NCBI GenBank assembly: GCA_021527695.1
Contig: JAKFAO010000007.1
Span: 744,001 to 808,000, forward strand
Direction of reading: 5' to 3'
From: Naematelia aurantialba
Taxonomy: Eukaryota > Basidiomycota > Tremellomycetes > Tremellales > Naemateliaceae
DNA: 64,000 bases
This document shows positions 31,083-43,511 of this stretch, one piece after another (the stretch's first letter is position 1; each line of letters begins with the position of its first letter). The translations under genes and the position numbers were made by a program. Below the pieces are notes generated by a model. The model searched no databases and was not told the DNA's origin. It saw only the letters and a program-made list of their open reading frames with translations.

Positions 31083-34000
31083 ATGCCCAAGCCGACCTTT
31101 ATGCAGAGCGTTCTGCGCAAGCCTACACGGTCGTATGCGGATCCACACGCACCGTCGCCGTGGGCAGACTACGACACCGAGACATATGAATACGAGCGAC
31201 CACCGTCTCGCTATGCTGCTCGCCAGGACGCGGGCGTGCACTTGGGCTCTCAGCGCGCCGCACCGCAGGAGGCTGGCCCCAGTCAGCCGAGACGTGCGAG
31301 CTCGGTGGTCTCTGACTCGACGGATCGCGGGGGAGGAAGCATGACTCTGGGAACGAGGTTTCCAAAACCTGTCCGCAAAGCCACCAGCGTGGTTTCAATA
31401 CGGGAAATGTCGATTGTCCATGAGCCGCTGGACGGCCAGAGTCCTGCTCGAAGCACCACTGTCAAGCGGAAGAAGAAGAAGAGCTCGACGGGGCTGAGCG
31501 AGACGAGCTCGATAGCCTCGCGGGCGACGGCTCCTGAGGCAGGGTCAATTAGGCGCAAAGCACGACCAGTCTATATCGACGTGGACGATACTTCCTCCAA
31601 CACGTCTTCGCAGTTCTCTGCACGTCCTCCCTCTCATCCACCTTCGCTCAAGCAGCGGCACTTTGTGCCCAACGGTAACGGCGAAACCTCTTCATCCACC
31701 ACCTCTTCTCCTGTGCCCGAATCTCCCGTGATACCCAAACACGATCCCGAGCGCACTCCACGTCCACAGTACATGAGCGACGGTGCACATAATGCGCTCA
31801 AATCACCCCGAGCCACTCAACCTCGTCCGCCAAGCTCCGACATATCCAGTGGCAACTCGTCGCGCGAACGTGTAGTAAAGGCAGTCCAGCTCGCTCTGCC
31901 TGCAAGACCACGGCCGCAGGATACAGTACCTATAACTCGCGTGGCCAAGATTGTAGCTCCGTCTGATGAGCCGGCGACGGACGACGAAGCGTTCCATACT
32001 CCACGAGCATCACTCGATATGGCCGTTATAGAAGAGGAGCTCGAAACGCTCGAGGCTCTCACGACGCCCAGCGCCGCGAGAATGCAAAACACTCAGGAGT
32101 TGCCAATACTGAGCTTCCAACCACCCACGCCGGCTCCTATACCTGATCCCGAACAAACCCCATTCCACTCGGAGACCTCATCCAGTGCTTCTTCGACATT
32201 ACATCCGAGCCGGCCCGTCTCGCCGCGACCAGCCACTCCTTACAGTCCCACGACAGTTATCCAAGACGTTGACGATGACAAACACAGCGCAGCTGGCGAG
32301 ATTGGATCCGATGCGGATGAGGAGTCGGAGCGTACGGGCGATGGCGGAGCCAGTCGCGGCCGCCACCGTCGACCGAAGGGCTCCAATCGGCCGTCCAGCC
32401 GCCCTTCGAGTCGCAGCAATTCACGTACACGATCAGATGCCAAATCGGGCGGAACACCGTCTACGTCCACAGATGGTCGCCGATCAGTATCTCGCGCATC
32501 CACTCAGGGATCCAGGCGGATATATGACGACTTCAAGGTACACCGGCGTGACTCTATGGCCCAGTCGGAAGTGTCTGTCGGCGGACGGTCGATACCTGAG
32601 GGTAGCGTGCACGGGAGCTATGGCAAGGGCGGCTGGGCGGCCGCAGCGGCCTCGAGATCCGGTGCATCTTCGCCTGTCATGATGTACATGCCCTCGACGG
32701 GCAATGACGGATGGGCCCAATTTCAACCGCCACCGCGTCAGACCAAGTTCACGCCTCTCCCACCGGCGTCGCAACCGACGACCTTTGATAGTTTGGTTCA
32801 TGGTACACGGCGCAACGAGACAGATCACGAACAGAACCAGATCTCAATGCCCCGTGGCAACGCAATGTACCAAGATCACAATGCGACGCTCCCTCCAGAC
32901 GGGGACTCGTATAGTGCCTACTCGCGCTCAGACGAGGAGGACAATCTGCCCAGACCGAGTAGGTCATACGCTATGGACCGAGAGCAAGGCAGCGGAGACA
33001 GTCGAGATAGCCGTCGCTCGTCCGAACTTTCGGCGCTGCAGAATGGGTACGCCGGGGGCGGATATGAGGAGCACGGGTACGAGGAGCACGGGTACGAGCA
33101 GAACGAATACGAGGAGAATACGTGGAATGTAGCTCCACCCATCGAACAGCCTCATCGTTCTGAGCCCCCGCGAGAGTCTCCACGAACCTTCTCTCCTTCT
33201 CCTTCCGAGCGGGTCATGGGCCGAGGAGGATTGCCAAATTACCTGCGGCCGGCAGAGCTTGTCATGCCCACTCCGCTTGTCCAGCCTCAGCCACCCCGGC
33301 CGCAATCCCCCATATCCATTCACTCTCGACCTAGTTCTCCCGACAACAACAACACCCCACGGGGCTTCGACGCGCCGAGCTTCCTCAATCCGGACGTGCT
33401 TACTATTCTGCCAGAGATGAGCCAGGAGGACTCGGCGCGGACTTATCGACCTTCCCCGCCGTCGGTTGCTCGCTCAGACTACGTTCCTAAGCGCTCTAGT
33501 AGCGCTCTAGGATTCGCGCGCAACATCAGGAGCGAGTTCAACGAAGGTCGTGAAGACGAAGATCACGTCCCGGAATTGCCGTTTCGCCGTTCCAAATCTG
33601 TCATGGGCTATCGGCCTGGGGATCTGTCGCCGTGGGAAGGTAGTAGTGCAAGCGACGGGGGCGTGCTCATGGAGTCGAACGGTCGCGTCGCAGAGAGCAT
33701 CAGCGGATATACGTGAGTATCAGCGTGCTTGAGGTAGACCCCACTGATGGTCAAGTAGAAATCTGGTGTTGCCTGCCGGAGCTTATCGACCGTCAAATCC
33801 CGCAAGGTCGGCCTCCGAGATCAATGCTCGTATTCTCGGTCTCCCCCATGCCACCATGGCTAGCATCACCTTGTCTTCGTCTGCCTATCGATCCGACCGA
33901 GCAGCGACTCCAGCTCATCTGCGTCATAATCTTCCCAGCCCGGTGGACTTTACGTCGCACCTTAACCCGCCGAGCAAGGTCGGTAGCGCCCAGCTGTTGA

Positions 34001-35374
34001 TCCAGGTATATGCGGCTGCAGTCGACAAGGCCGATGTCCGGGCTGTCGAGGAGAAGGGCAAGGGCGAGGTTGGCAAGTGGGTGCCTGGCCGAAGCTTCGT
34101 CGGCCGGTGCATGACGGTCGGGGCCGATGAGAAAGATATCGTCCGAGGGGATATCGTCGTTGGTCTCCTTGACATTCGCAAGGTCAGTGCCAGTGTATCA
34201 CGCTTCTTTGTCATCGCAGCAGTCATGTGACCATTCGCTGACTTGTGATTTGCTTTGACTTGCAGAGCGGAGCGCTGTCCGAATATATTGTGGTCGACCG
34301 GCGGCGGCTCGCTCGCGCACCCTACCCCACACCATTGACATTGGAGCAACTCGCTCTGCTCCCGCTGTACGGTATCCCGGCGCTGCGGGCTGTGCGCACG
34401 CACCTCATCCGCCAGTCACGGGCAATCATCATGGACGCGCACGTGGGTGTGTCGGCACTGATCTGCCAGCTCCTCGCGCGGGCAGGCGTGAGCGTCACAG
34501 CTGTGATCCAGGGCGGCGAGCAGCATCACGCAGCGCAGACGGCCTGTATGGCCCACGGCGCGAGGGGCGTGTTGACGGGAAGTCCGGCGGCGGTGCTGTT
34601 GGGACTCGACGAGTCGGGATGGGACTTTATCCTGGATGCCCAGGGCGGACAGAGGGTCTACGATGCGGCAAAGCGGATCCTCAAGGAGGGTGGGACGTGA
34701 GTCTCGTTGCTGGTGGTTGCTTGTCCCTCTTTCTCTTCGGTCTTCGGTCTTCGGTCTTCCTCTTCATCCTCTTTCAGCTTGTTTCATCCTATATCATCCT
34801 TGTTCATCCTCTTTCATCCTCTTTCATCCTCGTTGTTCCTTCGTCCGTCGTCCTTCTTTCGTCTTCTCGCCTCTTTCATCCTCGACCTCGAACCACTCCC
34901 ATCATAGCACCAAAACTGTATTTATTCCTGCCGTTCCACGATATATGACCGCCATACCGCACTTGCCACTACGCCGGCATCTCCAGCGCAACTGCCATAC
35001 ACCGTCTCTGTATGGGTACTGACTCGCTTAGGCTGTTGACGCTGGTAAACCCAGAAGGCATCAACTCGCGCGCAACATCCATCAAACCCTCGGGACTGCG
35101 CACCCTCCGCATGGCGTTCTCATCCTCCAAACGCAAGAACGCAAGCACCAAGTCCATAGCGTTCGAGTACCTGCCGCCAGCGGGGACGGGCGAGCCCGAG
35201 GTCGATACCAGCGGAGCGGATTGCAGGGATATCTTGGAGGAGCCGGGGATGGAGGCGCTACGGACGGTGGTGGAGGGCGGTGTGGTGGTTTTTGAACGAG
35301 GAGCAGACGCGTTCTCGGGCGAGGGTCAGGCGGGGCGGACGTACAGAGCCAGGGTGGTCAGGCTTATCAATTGA
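31083..35374 (+). CDS. Long disordered region fused to MDR (GroES/quinone-reductase-like) domain
   Basis: Exons 31083-33712, 33759-34182, 34266-34696, 35032-35374; 1275 aa in frame. The first ~900 residues are low-complexity (Ser, Pro, Arg, Asp), with basic KRKKKKSS, an SR-like segment (SSRPSSRSNSRTRS) and a tandem GYEEH repeat. The last ~370 residues look like a medium-chain reductase: QLLIQVYAAAVDKADVRAVE, GRSFVGRCMTVG, GALSEYIVVDRRRLA, LPLYGIPALRAVR, IIMDAHVGVSALICQLLA, WDFILDAQGG, LLTLVNPEGINSR. The usual glycine-rich NADPH loop is replaced by AHVGVSA, and no catalytic zinc ligands are seen. It may be a scaffold rather than an enzyme. A stop at 33716 lies in the first intron, so the second exon is easily missed in automated calls. 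Confidence 0.8.
34735..34850 (+). repeat. Pyrimidine-rich short tandem repeats in intron 3 of the MDR-fusion gene
   Basis: Within the 335-nt intron (34697-35031): three copies of TCTTCGG near 34736 and several of TTTCATCC near 34795. The intron is much longer than its neighbours. Confidence 0.8.
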
Positions 35375-36096
35375 GCAGTTGATCTCATCTCGTCTCATCT
35401 CATCTCATCACGTCCATTGTTCTGATCGGACAATCAATGTTGTTATTTAGTCAGCCGAGTGAGAGCTGGAGGGAGGAATGGGGGACGGGAGAATGGGGGA
35501 GGGCGACGGCGGGAGGGCGACGGCGCAGTGGCGAGTCTCGATGATTGGCATACATACGCCCCCTCATGACTTGCTGTTTCCCCTGTTAGGTTGACAGAGA
35601 ACAATCATACATGCATAAACTATAATTCGTATCCAATCATCTCCCTTGCATGCATACATTCTGATGCAAACTCCGCATCGGGACGCCACCGCAACGAAGC
35701 GGTACCGTGCAGTACCCCTGGGAATTCCTGATCATCGATTGCTGCGGTGTCAAGCAGAACCAGTCACGTCCGGCGTCACCTTGCCAATCAAGCCAATGAA
35801 GAAAGCGGCCTTTACAGCAACCCTGAGCCACAAGTAGATGCTAATTACATGCATGGGCCGTCTAGGTACAAGGTACATTATGGACTGTGGACTGGCTCCT
35901 CACGCCCTACAGAACACGGACTGCCGAGTCTGGCGGGCTGCTGAGGATGTGAAAGAAAGCCGTCGGCGAGAATTATAGACACGGCGAAAAGGAGGCAGGA
36001 GCAGGTCAACGAGACGAGCGGGAAGGACAACGTGGAAAGTGCGTGTTTGGCGGAGTTCGGCGTGAGTCCTGACACCGGACGAGAGAACAAGACGGT
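35375..36096. other. Convergent intergenic interval
   Basis: Between the MDR-fusion gene (+) and G-alpha (-). Begins with a (CTCAT)n tract at about 35383-35409; otherwise no feature recognised. Confidence 0.5.
35383..35409 (+). repeat. (CTCAT)n pentanucleotide tract
   Basis: Five imperfect CTCAT-type units just downstream of the MDR-fusion stop codon. Confidence 0.8.
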
Positions 36097-37669
36097 TCAG
36101 AGCAATCCGCAGTCGCGCAGGTTGACTGTCTATCGTCAGCTGATCGGGTCCGATGCGGAATTCAAGGATGGCTCACTCTGGATGATAACATCGTTGATGG
36201 CCGAGATGACAAAGGACAATGCCCGTGTGTCGGTAGCGTCCGTATAGTGCTGTTCACCCAATCAGCGATGTCGGGCCCGCAACACTGGGCATGTGCCAAC
36301 GAGAACTGCCAGACTCACCGCGTAGATCGACTTGGCAGGGTTCTTGTTGAGTGCTACAAACTTGTCTAGCAAGAACGCGCAAGCCGCATCGTAGTTGTTT
36401 CCACCGCGGTATTCGGGGAACGTCTTGCTCAACGGCGAAACGGGCAACTTTGCACGGAAAATATCAATCTTGTTCAGGAAGAGGATTATGGATGTTTTGG
36501 TAAACCACCTGAGAACAGCATCAGTCGACCGGGATCAGACCGACCCTAGAGGACAAGGGGCGTACCCAGAGTTGGCGACTGATTCGAAGAGGACCATGGC
36601 TTCTTGCATCCGGTTGACATTCTCATCTTCATACAAATTCTGATCGTCTGTCATCGTCAGCTAATGCGCATTCGACATACACGGAACGTACACTCTGAGA
36701 TAGCGATGAGAAAGACCAGCGCTGTGACCGAGTCGAAGATGTTGAGCCATTTCCGCCTCTCTGATCTCTGCCCTCCGACATCAAACAGCTTGTAAGTGAG
36801 CTCGCCAATTTTGAAGTGCGTTTCGCTATTCCAGTAGGCTCAGCATGACTTGACGTGAAGGTTCAGGATGAAGGAACCAACGTGATGCCTGTCGTCTTGA
36901 CTCTTGCACGAAGGATGTCCTGGTCGGTAGGCATGTAGGTTGGTTGTGCAATCCGCGAAATGGCATCAAAATAGCTGGGTAGTGAGCTCCCGTACTACTT
37001 GCGAAAGGTCAGAAGCTCACTACGACGCCGAGTCGTTCAATTGCAGTTCATTTCTCCGCAAGAAAGCCTTCTTGACACCCTCGTCCTGCCACAGGCCCTT
37101 GACTGCATCCGCCAAATCGGGCGGTAACACGTCTCCCTCGATCTGTGCTGGCGCAGCCATGATCACATCCCATCTGCTCTGATTTGCGGGATCGATGGAG
37201 ATTCCCATCAACGCCACACCATCAACCAATACCCTATACGTTCAGTCTGTCAGCATACAGCATGGTGAGTCAGGGTGGGGAAGATCTACCCACCGCATGG
37301 ATTGAATCGTATTGGAATAGACAATTTCCCGGTAGCTATCTCGTTCTTCTGCGTCATATGGTCTAACGGCATGTCAGCTGGTCGTACGATTGCGACCAAA
37401 GGCTTGGATAGAGAAGAGACAGCGCGCACTTGTTGTATATGAGACGCATCTGCTTGAGGATGGTGGATTTGCCTGACTCTCCCGCACCGAGAAGCAACAT
37501 CTTGATCTCATTCCGCAGATTTGCACGATCGCGCTTCAGCTGCTCCTCAATCTCCTGATTTCCTGCAAGGGTCAATCATCATTCGACATGGGCCGTATGG
37601 ACACGCGTGAACAATCATGAACTCACGAGCCTTGGCGGCGCTGTCTTCTGTGCTCTGAGCGCAGCCCAT
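36097..37669 (-). CDS. Heterotrimeric G protein alpha subunit
   Basis: Plasma-membrane GTPase coupling receptors to cAMP or mating pathways. Ten exons: 37669-37627, 37562-37430, 37362-37294, 37233-37024, 36974-36882, 36825-36692, 36647-36566, 36508-36319, 36249-36177, 36125-36097; 351 aa, typical length. N-terminal MGCAQS fits N-myristoylation (Gly2) and palmitoylation (Cys3). Nucleotide-site motifs are complete: GAGESGKST (G1), RARVKTTGI with the switch-I Arg and Thr (G2), [12 protein letters not shown] (G3), FLNKID (G4), and TDATDTR (G5, the TCAT-equivalent). The C-terminus ends CGLL, so it has the Cys four residues from the end typical of the Gi-like class. Which of the three basidiomycete paralogues it is cannot be decided by eye. 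Confidence 0.96.
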
Positions 37670-39333
37670 GTTTCCGTCGAGGTGGAGAAGAAACAGAAGG
37701 CAGGGGATAGATGTCAAGAGGCGGCTGAACGATGGGAAGCTGCAGGACTCGGCTGTGTTTACTTCAGCTTGGGGGCGGATAATCTGTCGCATCAGTTCCA
37801 CATTGAGAAATGCCCGTCGAGCCTTTGATAGGAGACGTGGCCATGCGGTAGTTTCTCTCAGTCTCCGTCAAACGAGGCGTGCAGCCTCCTTTGATCCTCC
37901 GTCTCCATGGCGCGGCGGCGGCGCTGACATGCCGACATAGTAGCGGGCAGATGCTCACCTTTGTTACGCCCCGGGATACCGGCTGTCCCTTGCACCTGTC
38001 CAAGGAGCTGGGTGGACGCAGTCCACTACGAGCAAGCGAGCGTGGAGAGCGACCGCAAGGGCAAGGACAACACTGATGGGGTAGGAGCAGGGGAAGGAAG
38101 GTAAGGAATCCGGAAGTGGTCAAGGGTTCGTGCACAGTCTGGTAAAGGAAAGGTGGGTTTGCCAGGCTGCAGTAGCCTCGAAGATCAGCCGGGGCGTCGA
38201 AGCGAGAGATAGATGCAAAGAAGCAAAGGGCTAGGTTCCGGGATATGAACGATATGAATTGAGTGTTGTAAAGAACGAAGGAAAGGGTCGTTGTTGGATT
38301 GCACCTTTGCTCGGACGGGAATGCTGTGATCGGGTTGGTCGCTGTTCCAAGGAAGGATTGACGCTAGTGTGGTCGCAGCTGGTAGTGGCTCAAGCGCTGT
38401 TTCAGCCGAGTTTTCAGACGCTATCGTATGAGTCTCGGGGTTATTATGATGCTGGGTGAGAAAGGACCAGTGGGGATCAGGATGAGAACACGAGGGCGAA
38501 ACGAAATATATATATATGTTTTCCGACTGGGCCGCTGCCGACGGCGACACACAACTCTCTTTGTAGTCTTGCATCTCACATGAGGAGGATGGGGGGGAGG
38601 AAGAGGAGGGGAGGAGAGAGGAGGAGGGAGGAAACCGAGGAAGAGGAAAAGGAGGAGGGAGCCGAGAAAGGAGGGAGTAAAGAGTTGGGGAGACGAGGAG
38701 GGAGGAAAGTGATTCAGGGTACACATCAAACACTGCCAGCAGCCCTTCCCTGGACAGGCGCGCAGACAGAGGAAAGTTAGGCATCGAGAGACAAAAAGCT
38801 GAAACGCGAGGTACAGTAAAAGATTCGCTCTTGTGTGTCAAGCTCGCGTCGACCTTGTGCCCCGGATATCCCGGAGACAGCAGCTGCGGCACCTGCATCT
38901 GGAAAATACAGTAGCTAGAGTTGGGACACGAAGCATGCATACTCCATGCCTCACGTGTGTCACTTGCTCGGCCATATCTGCCGGTCAAGTTGTTGACTGC
39001 GCGGAGTGTTGTATGAATTGCGGATCTAACTGACAGATAGAGGATGGCAGTGGAGACTGCCAGACTATTGATTGGCACACAGGACCGAGGTGCATCGGAA
39101 AGCTCGTGTGTGGATCCAGTCCGGCGATCAGGGATCTGTTTTTTTGGAGCAGACATGATGGTATCCTCCCCGGACAAAAGGAAACGGTCCACGAACAATA
39201 GAGAACCGTTGTTCGCTCCACGTGGCATTTTTCAATCTGTGCTTTCCCGCCTCTATCACAAGTGGAGGGTGATCATCTCTTGTCCCTGTCAACAGCCCCT
39301 CTGCACATACAGTCCTCAACGCACTGATGTGCG
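37670..39333. promoter_or_regulatory. Divergent 1.66-kb promoter region, G-alpha and TFIIIC genes
   Basis: Large head-to-head interval. A purine-rich tract on the plus strand (about 38580-38710, mainly GAGG/GGA) would be a pyrimidine-rich leader for G-alpha. A 347-codon minus-strand frame (38185-39228) overlaps it but is low-complexity and starts at a non-ATG codon; I do not call it. Confidence 0.5.
38580..38710 (+). repeat. Polypurine low-complexity tract
   Basis: About 130 nt almost exclusively A and G on the plus strand, upstream of G-alpha. Confidence 0.85.
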
Positions 39334-42300
39334 ATGGTGGACGCATCTGCATCTCATCGGGGCAACGGCGAGGACTTCGTGCCTCCCACGCTCTTGTCTA
39401 GCCGGATATGGCCCTACATCTCTCAGTCGCCGAGCTATGGCAGCTTGTCATGCAGCGACGACGGGCAGTTCATGTTCATCCACCGCCGGGGCGTGGTCAT
39501 CTCTGTAAATCCGTCTCTCGAAACCCCCATACACCTCGTTCATCTACCTTGATCAATCTTGTGCTGTACACTTTGATCAACTGCTCACTCCATACTAGAC
39601 ACCCTACCTCACACGCGCGCGAGCACCACCTCGGGATCGTGGTGACGGGCTCGAAGGTGTGGTGCTCGAACATCCCAACGCATCTCACCTCAAGATGAAA
39701 CGTCAGCGAGATCGAGAGCGAGACGGAGGAACACGGATGCCAACAGAGGACGATGATGCGGGAATTACCGCAGGGCCATCGCAAGGACTCGACAAGACAC
39801 AAGGATCAAAGCAAGGGCAAGAGGGACAAAAGGGACCGCGGAGGCGGCTACGCAGACCCACCGGCGGGGAGATGCAGTTCTACATCACCACAATAGACTA
39901 CGATAGGGAATGGATACGGGACGAAGAGTACGGCTGGACCCGGGCGTCAGGTGCGTTTCACCCCCACCAAACTTCGAGATTCCGTAGAAGCTGAGGATAT
40001 GATCACTCACACAGATTCGTACGGCGCTGCGAGTGCAGATCTTGAGGTCTCGGTGCGGAGTGCCGCTTGGTCGCCTTCTGGAATGTCGCATCTGGGAGGG
40101 TAAGCTGTGGTTCACCTTCCTCTTCCTGCTGCTCTTCTCCCACTTCCTTCCTTCCTTCCTTCCTTCCTTCCTTCCTTCCTTCCTTCCTTCCTTCCTTCCT
40201 TCCTTTCTTCCCTTCTGCGCTTCCCCGGTTTCTTTCTTTATTTTCCTTCCCTTATCCCAGGCCCACTATCGCACTTCTCGCTTTCCGGCCCTCCCGTGGG
40301 GCAGAACGCTGATGATGACAGATGCCTACTCGCTGTTATGTTACAAACTGGACAGGTTTTTTTATATGCTCCCAAGAGCGATCCAGCTTCGAAGGGCTGG
40401 AGTGAGATTGTAGACCTCACGATGGCTACGAAGCGTCTCTTCGGTCCGGGGGAAATCAAAATCCCAGACATGCTAGAGATGCGAGCCACCAGTGAGTCTG
40501 AGCACCGCTGAGTGCTGAGACCAGGCATGGCATGGTCGCCTACCCCTCCTGTCCTTTCCGGCGCCACGGTGGGAGGTAGCTTATTGGCGGTGGGCACGAG
40601 AGCCGGATCGCTCGCGCTATGGTCGTAGGTTTTCCTATGGAAACTGCTGACCCCAGGGGACTTGAGCGTGTGGCACATCTCGTCTTGACTACAGGATGGA
40701 TCTCACGACTCGCTTGGTCCGAGTGGAGAATGGTAGATGACAAGACCTGTAAGTGGTGAAGAGAATCCCGCTGAGATATCGTCAGCTCGATGCTTGCTGG
40801 CTATATCATTGACCGACGGGTCTCTTTCTGCCCTGCCAGTCGACAGGATCACCACAGCGAAAGGCTTTCATGTCAAGTTCGGTAATCTGCAACATATGTG
40901 GAAACCGGACAAACGTGACGTCACGGCTTTACAGTACGCTGAGGTAAGCACGCTTCGCGTGCTCGCTGACATCAGGGTATCTTCGTATGGACCAAGCCTG
41001 GCAGTGTCCACCTATGGGCGGACCACACTTCAAATACGAGGTGGAATGGCGTCAAGTCCATTCGTCTTCGACGTATCGGGAACTGGGCCGGTGCCAATGC
41101 CATTCTCCCTTGCATTGGTAAAGACTTTCATCTATGAGGTTAGCTGATTGAAGGCATTCAACGCGATGGTGATCGCTTGATTGTCACGCTCTCCTCCCTC
41201 ACGCACTACATCCTCACCGACCTCTCCACCGAACCCGCGCTGGCGCCTCTGGTTGACTCGCTCAAGCTGTCTGTACTGGCTCGTGAAGCGTTCATTGATC
41301 TTACTTCACAAGATTCCTACAGCAGGCCACGCCACGGCTTGGCCGCAGGCTTGAACCACGAGATTAGCGCGTATTCCGGTGGGTGGACAGGTTTCGGCTC
41401 GACAGTTGCCTGGATCACAGAGTCAGTTGACCGATCTGCCTGATGAACGAAGAACGAATGTCGATGATTATTGACGGAGTAGACCGATCAACTTCCACAA
41501 TCTCGACAGCACGACTGAAGGGCGCAGGATGATGGGGCTTCAGGTAATCGAGCTAGGGAGTACAGGCCGGCCGAGCATGTCGATCAGGCAAGCGGTGGAG
41601 AGTATTCTCTTCAATCCCCCAGCTCGTAAGATTTCATATCTGCTTGGCTGACCACAGTCATACGCTCCCCGCCTGCTCGCGTGCTTTTCCCAATCATATC
41701 GCGGATGACAGCTAGTCAGCAAGACTTAAGCAGCGAGTTACTCGAGTTATGTGCGGTGGAGGAACCCCCTCTGGCCGGATACGACAGCATAGATGCGCTG
41801 TTTCATAGCTCGGCGTTGGACACATTCCGTCTCAAGCTCGTGCTCGCCTCATGGGCGGTGGTGAGTCGAGCAGCTTGTGTCTGCCAAGATATACTGATTT
41901 CGAAGAACGCCTTGCCAAATGCCGCCGAATTCACGGCGTTAATCGCCTCAATCACAATGGTCATTAGACGGATTGTTCTTGTAGTTTTGGTGAGATGGGC
42001 TGTGCGGCAACCGATGACCGGTATGTCCATCCTCCACCTCAAGCTTATGACCAGATCACGATGATCAAGTGGTCCTGGGGCTACTACGCCATGCAGCCGA
42101 GGAAGCACAGTTGCAAGGTCACCTTGAAGCGCAGCTTTCTCATCTGCCAACCGTCTCAGACCAGATCGATCGGTGTATGGCATGTGGCGACCCTGTCGCC
42201 CTGACTTCGGACAGCTCCACATGCCCCCGTGGTCATCGGTGGTGTGAGCTCTATCGGCTTTTACAGGGGCTGACATCAGATCTGTGTTCTGTCACCAATC

Positions 42301-42527
42301 ACCTCATTACGACCCCAACATATCGGTCGTGCAGCACGTGTCCTGCTTTGTCCCTGCTTCCTCGACAGGCTTTGACAGCACAAACGCCAGGACCGATCTC
42401 ATCGGGATCGGATCTTGACCCCGTGAACGGGACTCTACCCGGCCGTACCATGGATCTGGCTCAGGTAATGCTGGAATCCGCGCAATGTTGCGTTATTTGC
42501 GGCGGGCGGTGGACGCGTTCCGTCTGA
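39334..42527 (+). CDS. TFIIIC subunit (TFIIIC90/delta-like, WD region + zf-TFIIIC)
   Basis: RNA polymerase III assembly factor subunit for tRNA genes. Fourteen exons (39334-39504, 39599-39950, 40015-40099, 40322-40491, 40525-40624, 40657-40748, 40786-40943, 40976-41117, 41154-41421, 41483-41625, 41658-41860, 41906-42020, 42055-42243, 42280-42527) give 811 aa. WD-type blades include SVRSAAWSPSGMSHLGG, CLLAVMLQTGQVFLYAPKS, GSLLAVGTRAGSLALWS and WISRLAWSEWRMVDDKT. The C-terminal zinc region reads CMACGDPV, CPRGHRW, CSVTNHLI, CSTCPALS and CCVICGGRW, matching the zf-TFIIIC pattern. A long charged insert (residues ~90-150, KMKRQRDRERD) lies between the first blades. The exon 4 acceptor at 40321 was chosen because it restores the conserved GG-C-LLAV; the preceding intron carries a CTTC microsatellite. 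Confidence 0.85.
40143..40202 (+). repeat. (CTTC)15 microsatellite in TFIIIC intron 3
   Basis: Fifteen perfect CTTC units within intron 40100-40321. Confidence 0.97.
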
Positions 42528-43511
42528 TTCCGAGGCGTCTCCGTCGTTTGGTATCCCTGTTTATTAAGGCAACAGTTTGGTATGTCAGTTTATTTGCGCA
42601 TCTGCAGGTTTGGTATGATGCAAGCATTTGGTATACATATGCACCGTGTGACACACCTACGAATTTGCGCAATGCATGCTCGAGGATTTGGCATGTCGGG
42701 AGAGGTCGGGGTGGCGATCGTCATGACGCGACTGGTTCCGAGGTTTCACCAGTGTCTCGACGAGAATGAAATCAGCACCTGATGCTCAGCGGTCTTGCTT
42801 GGTTGCCACAGCGAAGCTGGTGAGGTGCTCGTGTCTGGTGTCGTTTTGCTGCAGTCCCAAGTGGCTGTGCTGGGCATCGCTGAGCAGAGATGGAGACATG
42901 GCAACCAGATGGGAGCAGGAAATGTATCGAGTACTGCGTTACGGCAAGCTAGATTATCTCTAAATTAACCCGACTTTGACGGTGCCTGACCAACAAATTG
43001 CCGGCAGGCAATTGGCTCGGACGGCTCGGAACTGCATCGTTTTCTCGCCTCTTGGCTGAGCGAACATTCTGTCTCGTTGCACATGCATTGGTCCGGACCA
43101 AAGCCCGGTTCTTTGCCCTCTCTCTGATGGACCTCTCCTGCGACGCTCTGGAGGAATATGGCGCACCCTGGTGCGGCTGTTTTGAAAGATTTGAGAAAGG
43201 AAGCACGGGATGATGTCGAACGCTCGGTGCAGGTGATTCAGGCGCCGGATCGCTCCGAGGTACCGCTGCTACCGGTGCCGTTTGCTCTGCTCGCCAGGCT
43301 TACTCGAGTGTATATATAGGCAGAGAGGTGCTGTGCATGCCCCCCCACCCTGCTACGTGTGCTCGCGCTTTGTGCACAAAAACGCAATCGTCGAGACTGC
43401 ACCACCCTCCTCACTGTTGACGGTCCTGTTGCTGTCGAGTGTGCTGCTTAGTGATTGCTGCTGTGTCCACTGTTTCACTGCTTCACTGTTTCGTGCTGGC
43501 GATACGACAAG
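42528..43511. promoter_or_regulatory. Intergenic: TFIIIC 3' region and AOX promoter
   Basis: Contains five scattered (G)TTTGGTAT-like motifs at 42546-42694 just after the TFIIIC stop, and a TATATATA element at 43311. No gene supported. Confidence 0.5.
43311..43319 (+). promoter_or_regulatory. TATA element upstream of alternative oxidase
   Basis: TATATATAG located 193 nt before the AOX start codon. Confidence 0.5.

Noticed and set aside
38185..39228. 347-codon minus-strand open frame upstream of G-alpha
   Set aside because: No ATG at the frame start, Ser/Pro low complexity from a polypurine tract, no domain; best explained as leader and promoter sequence.
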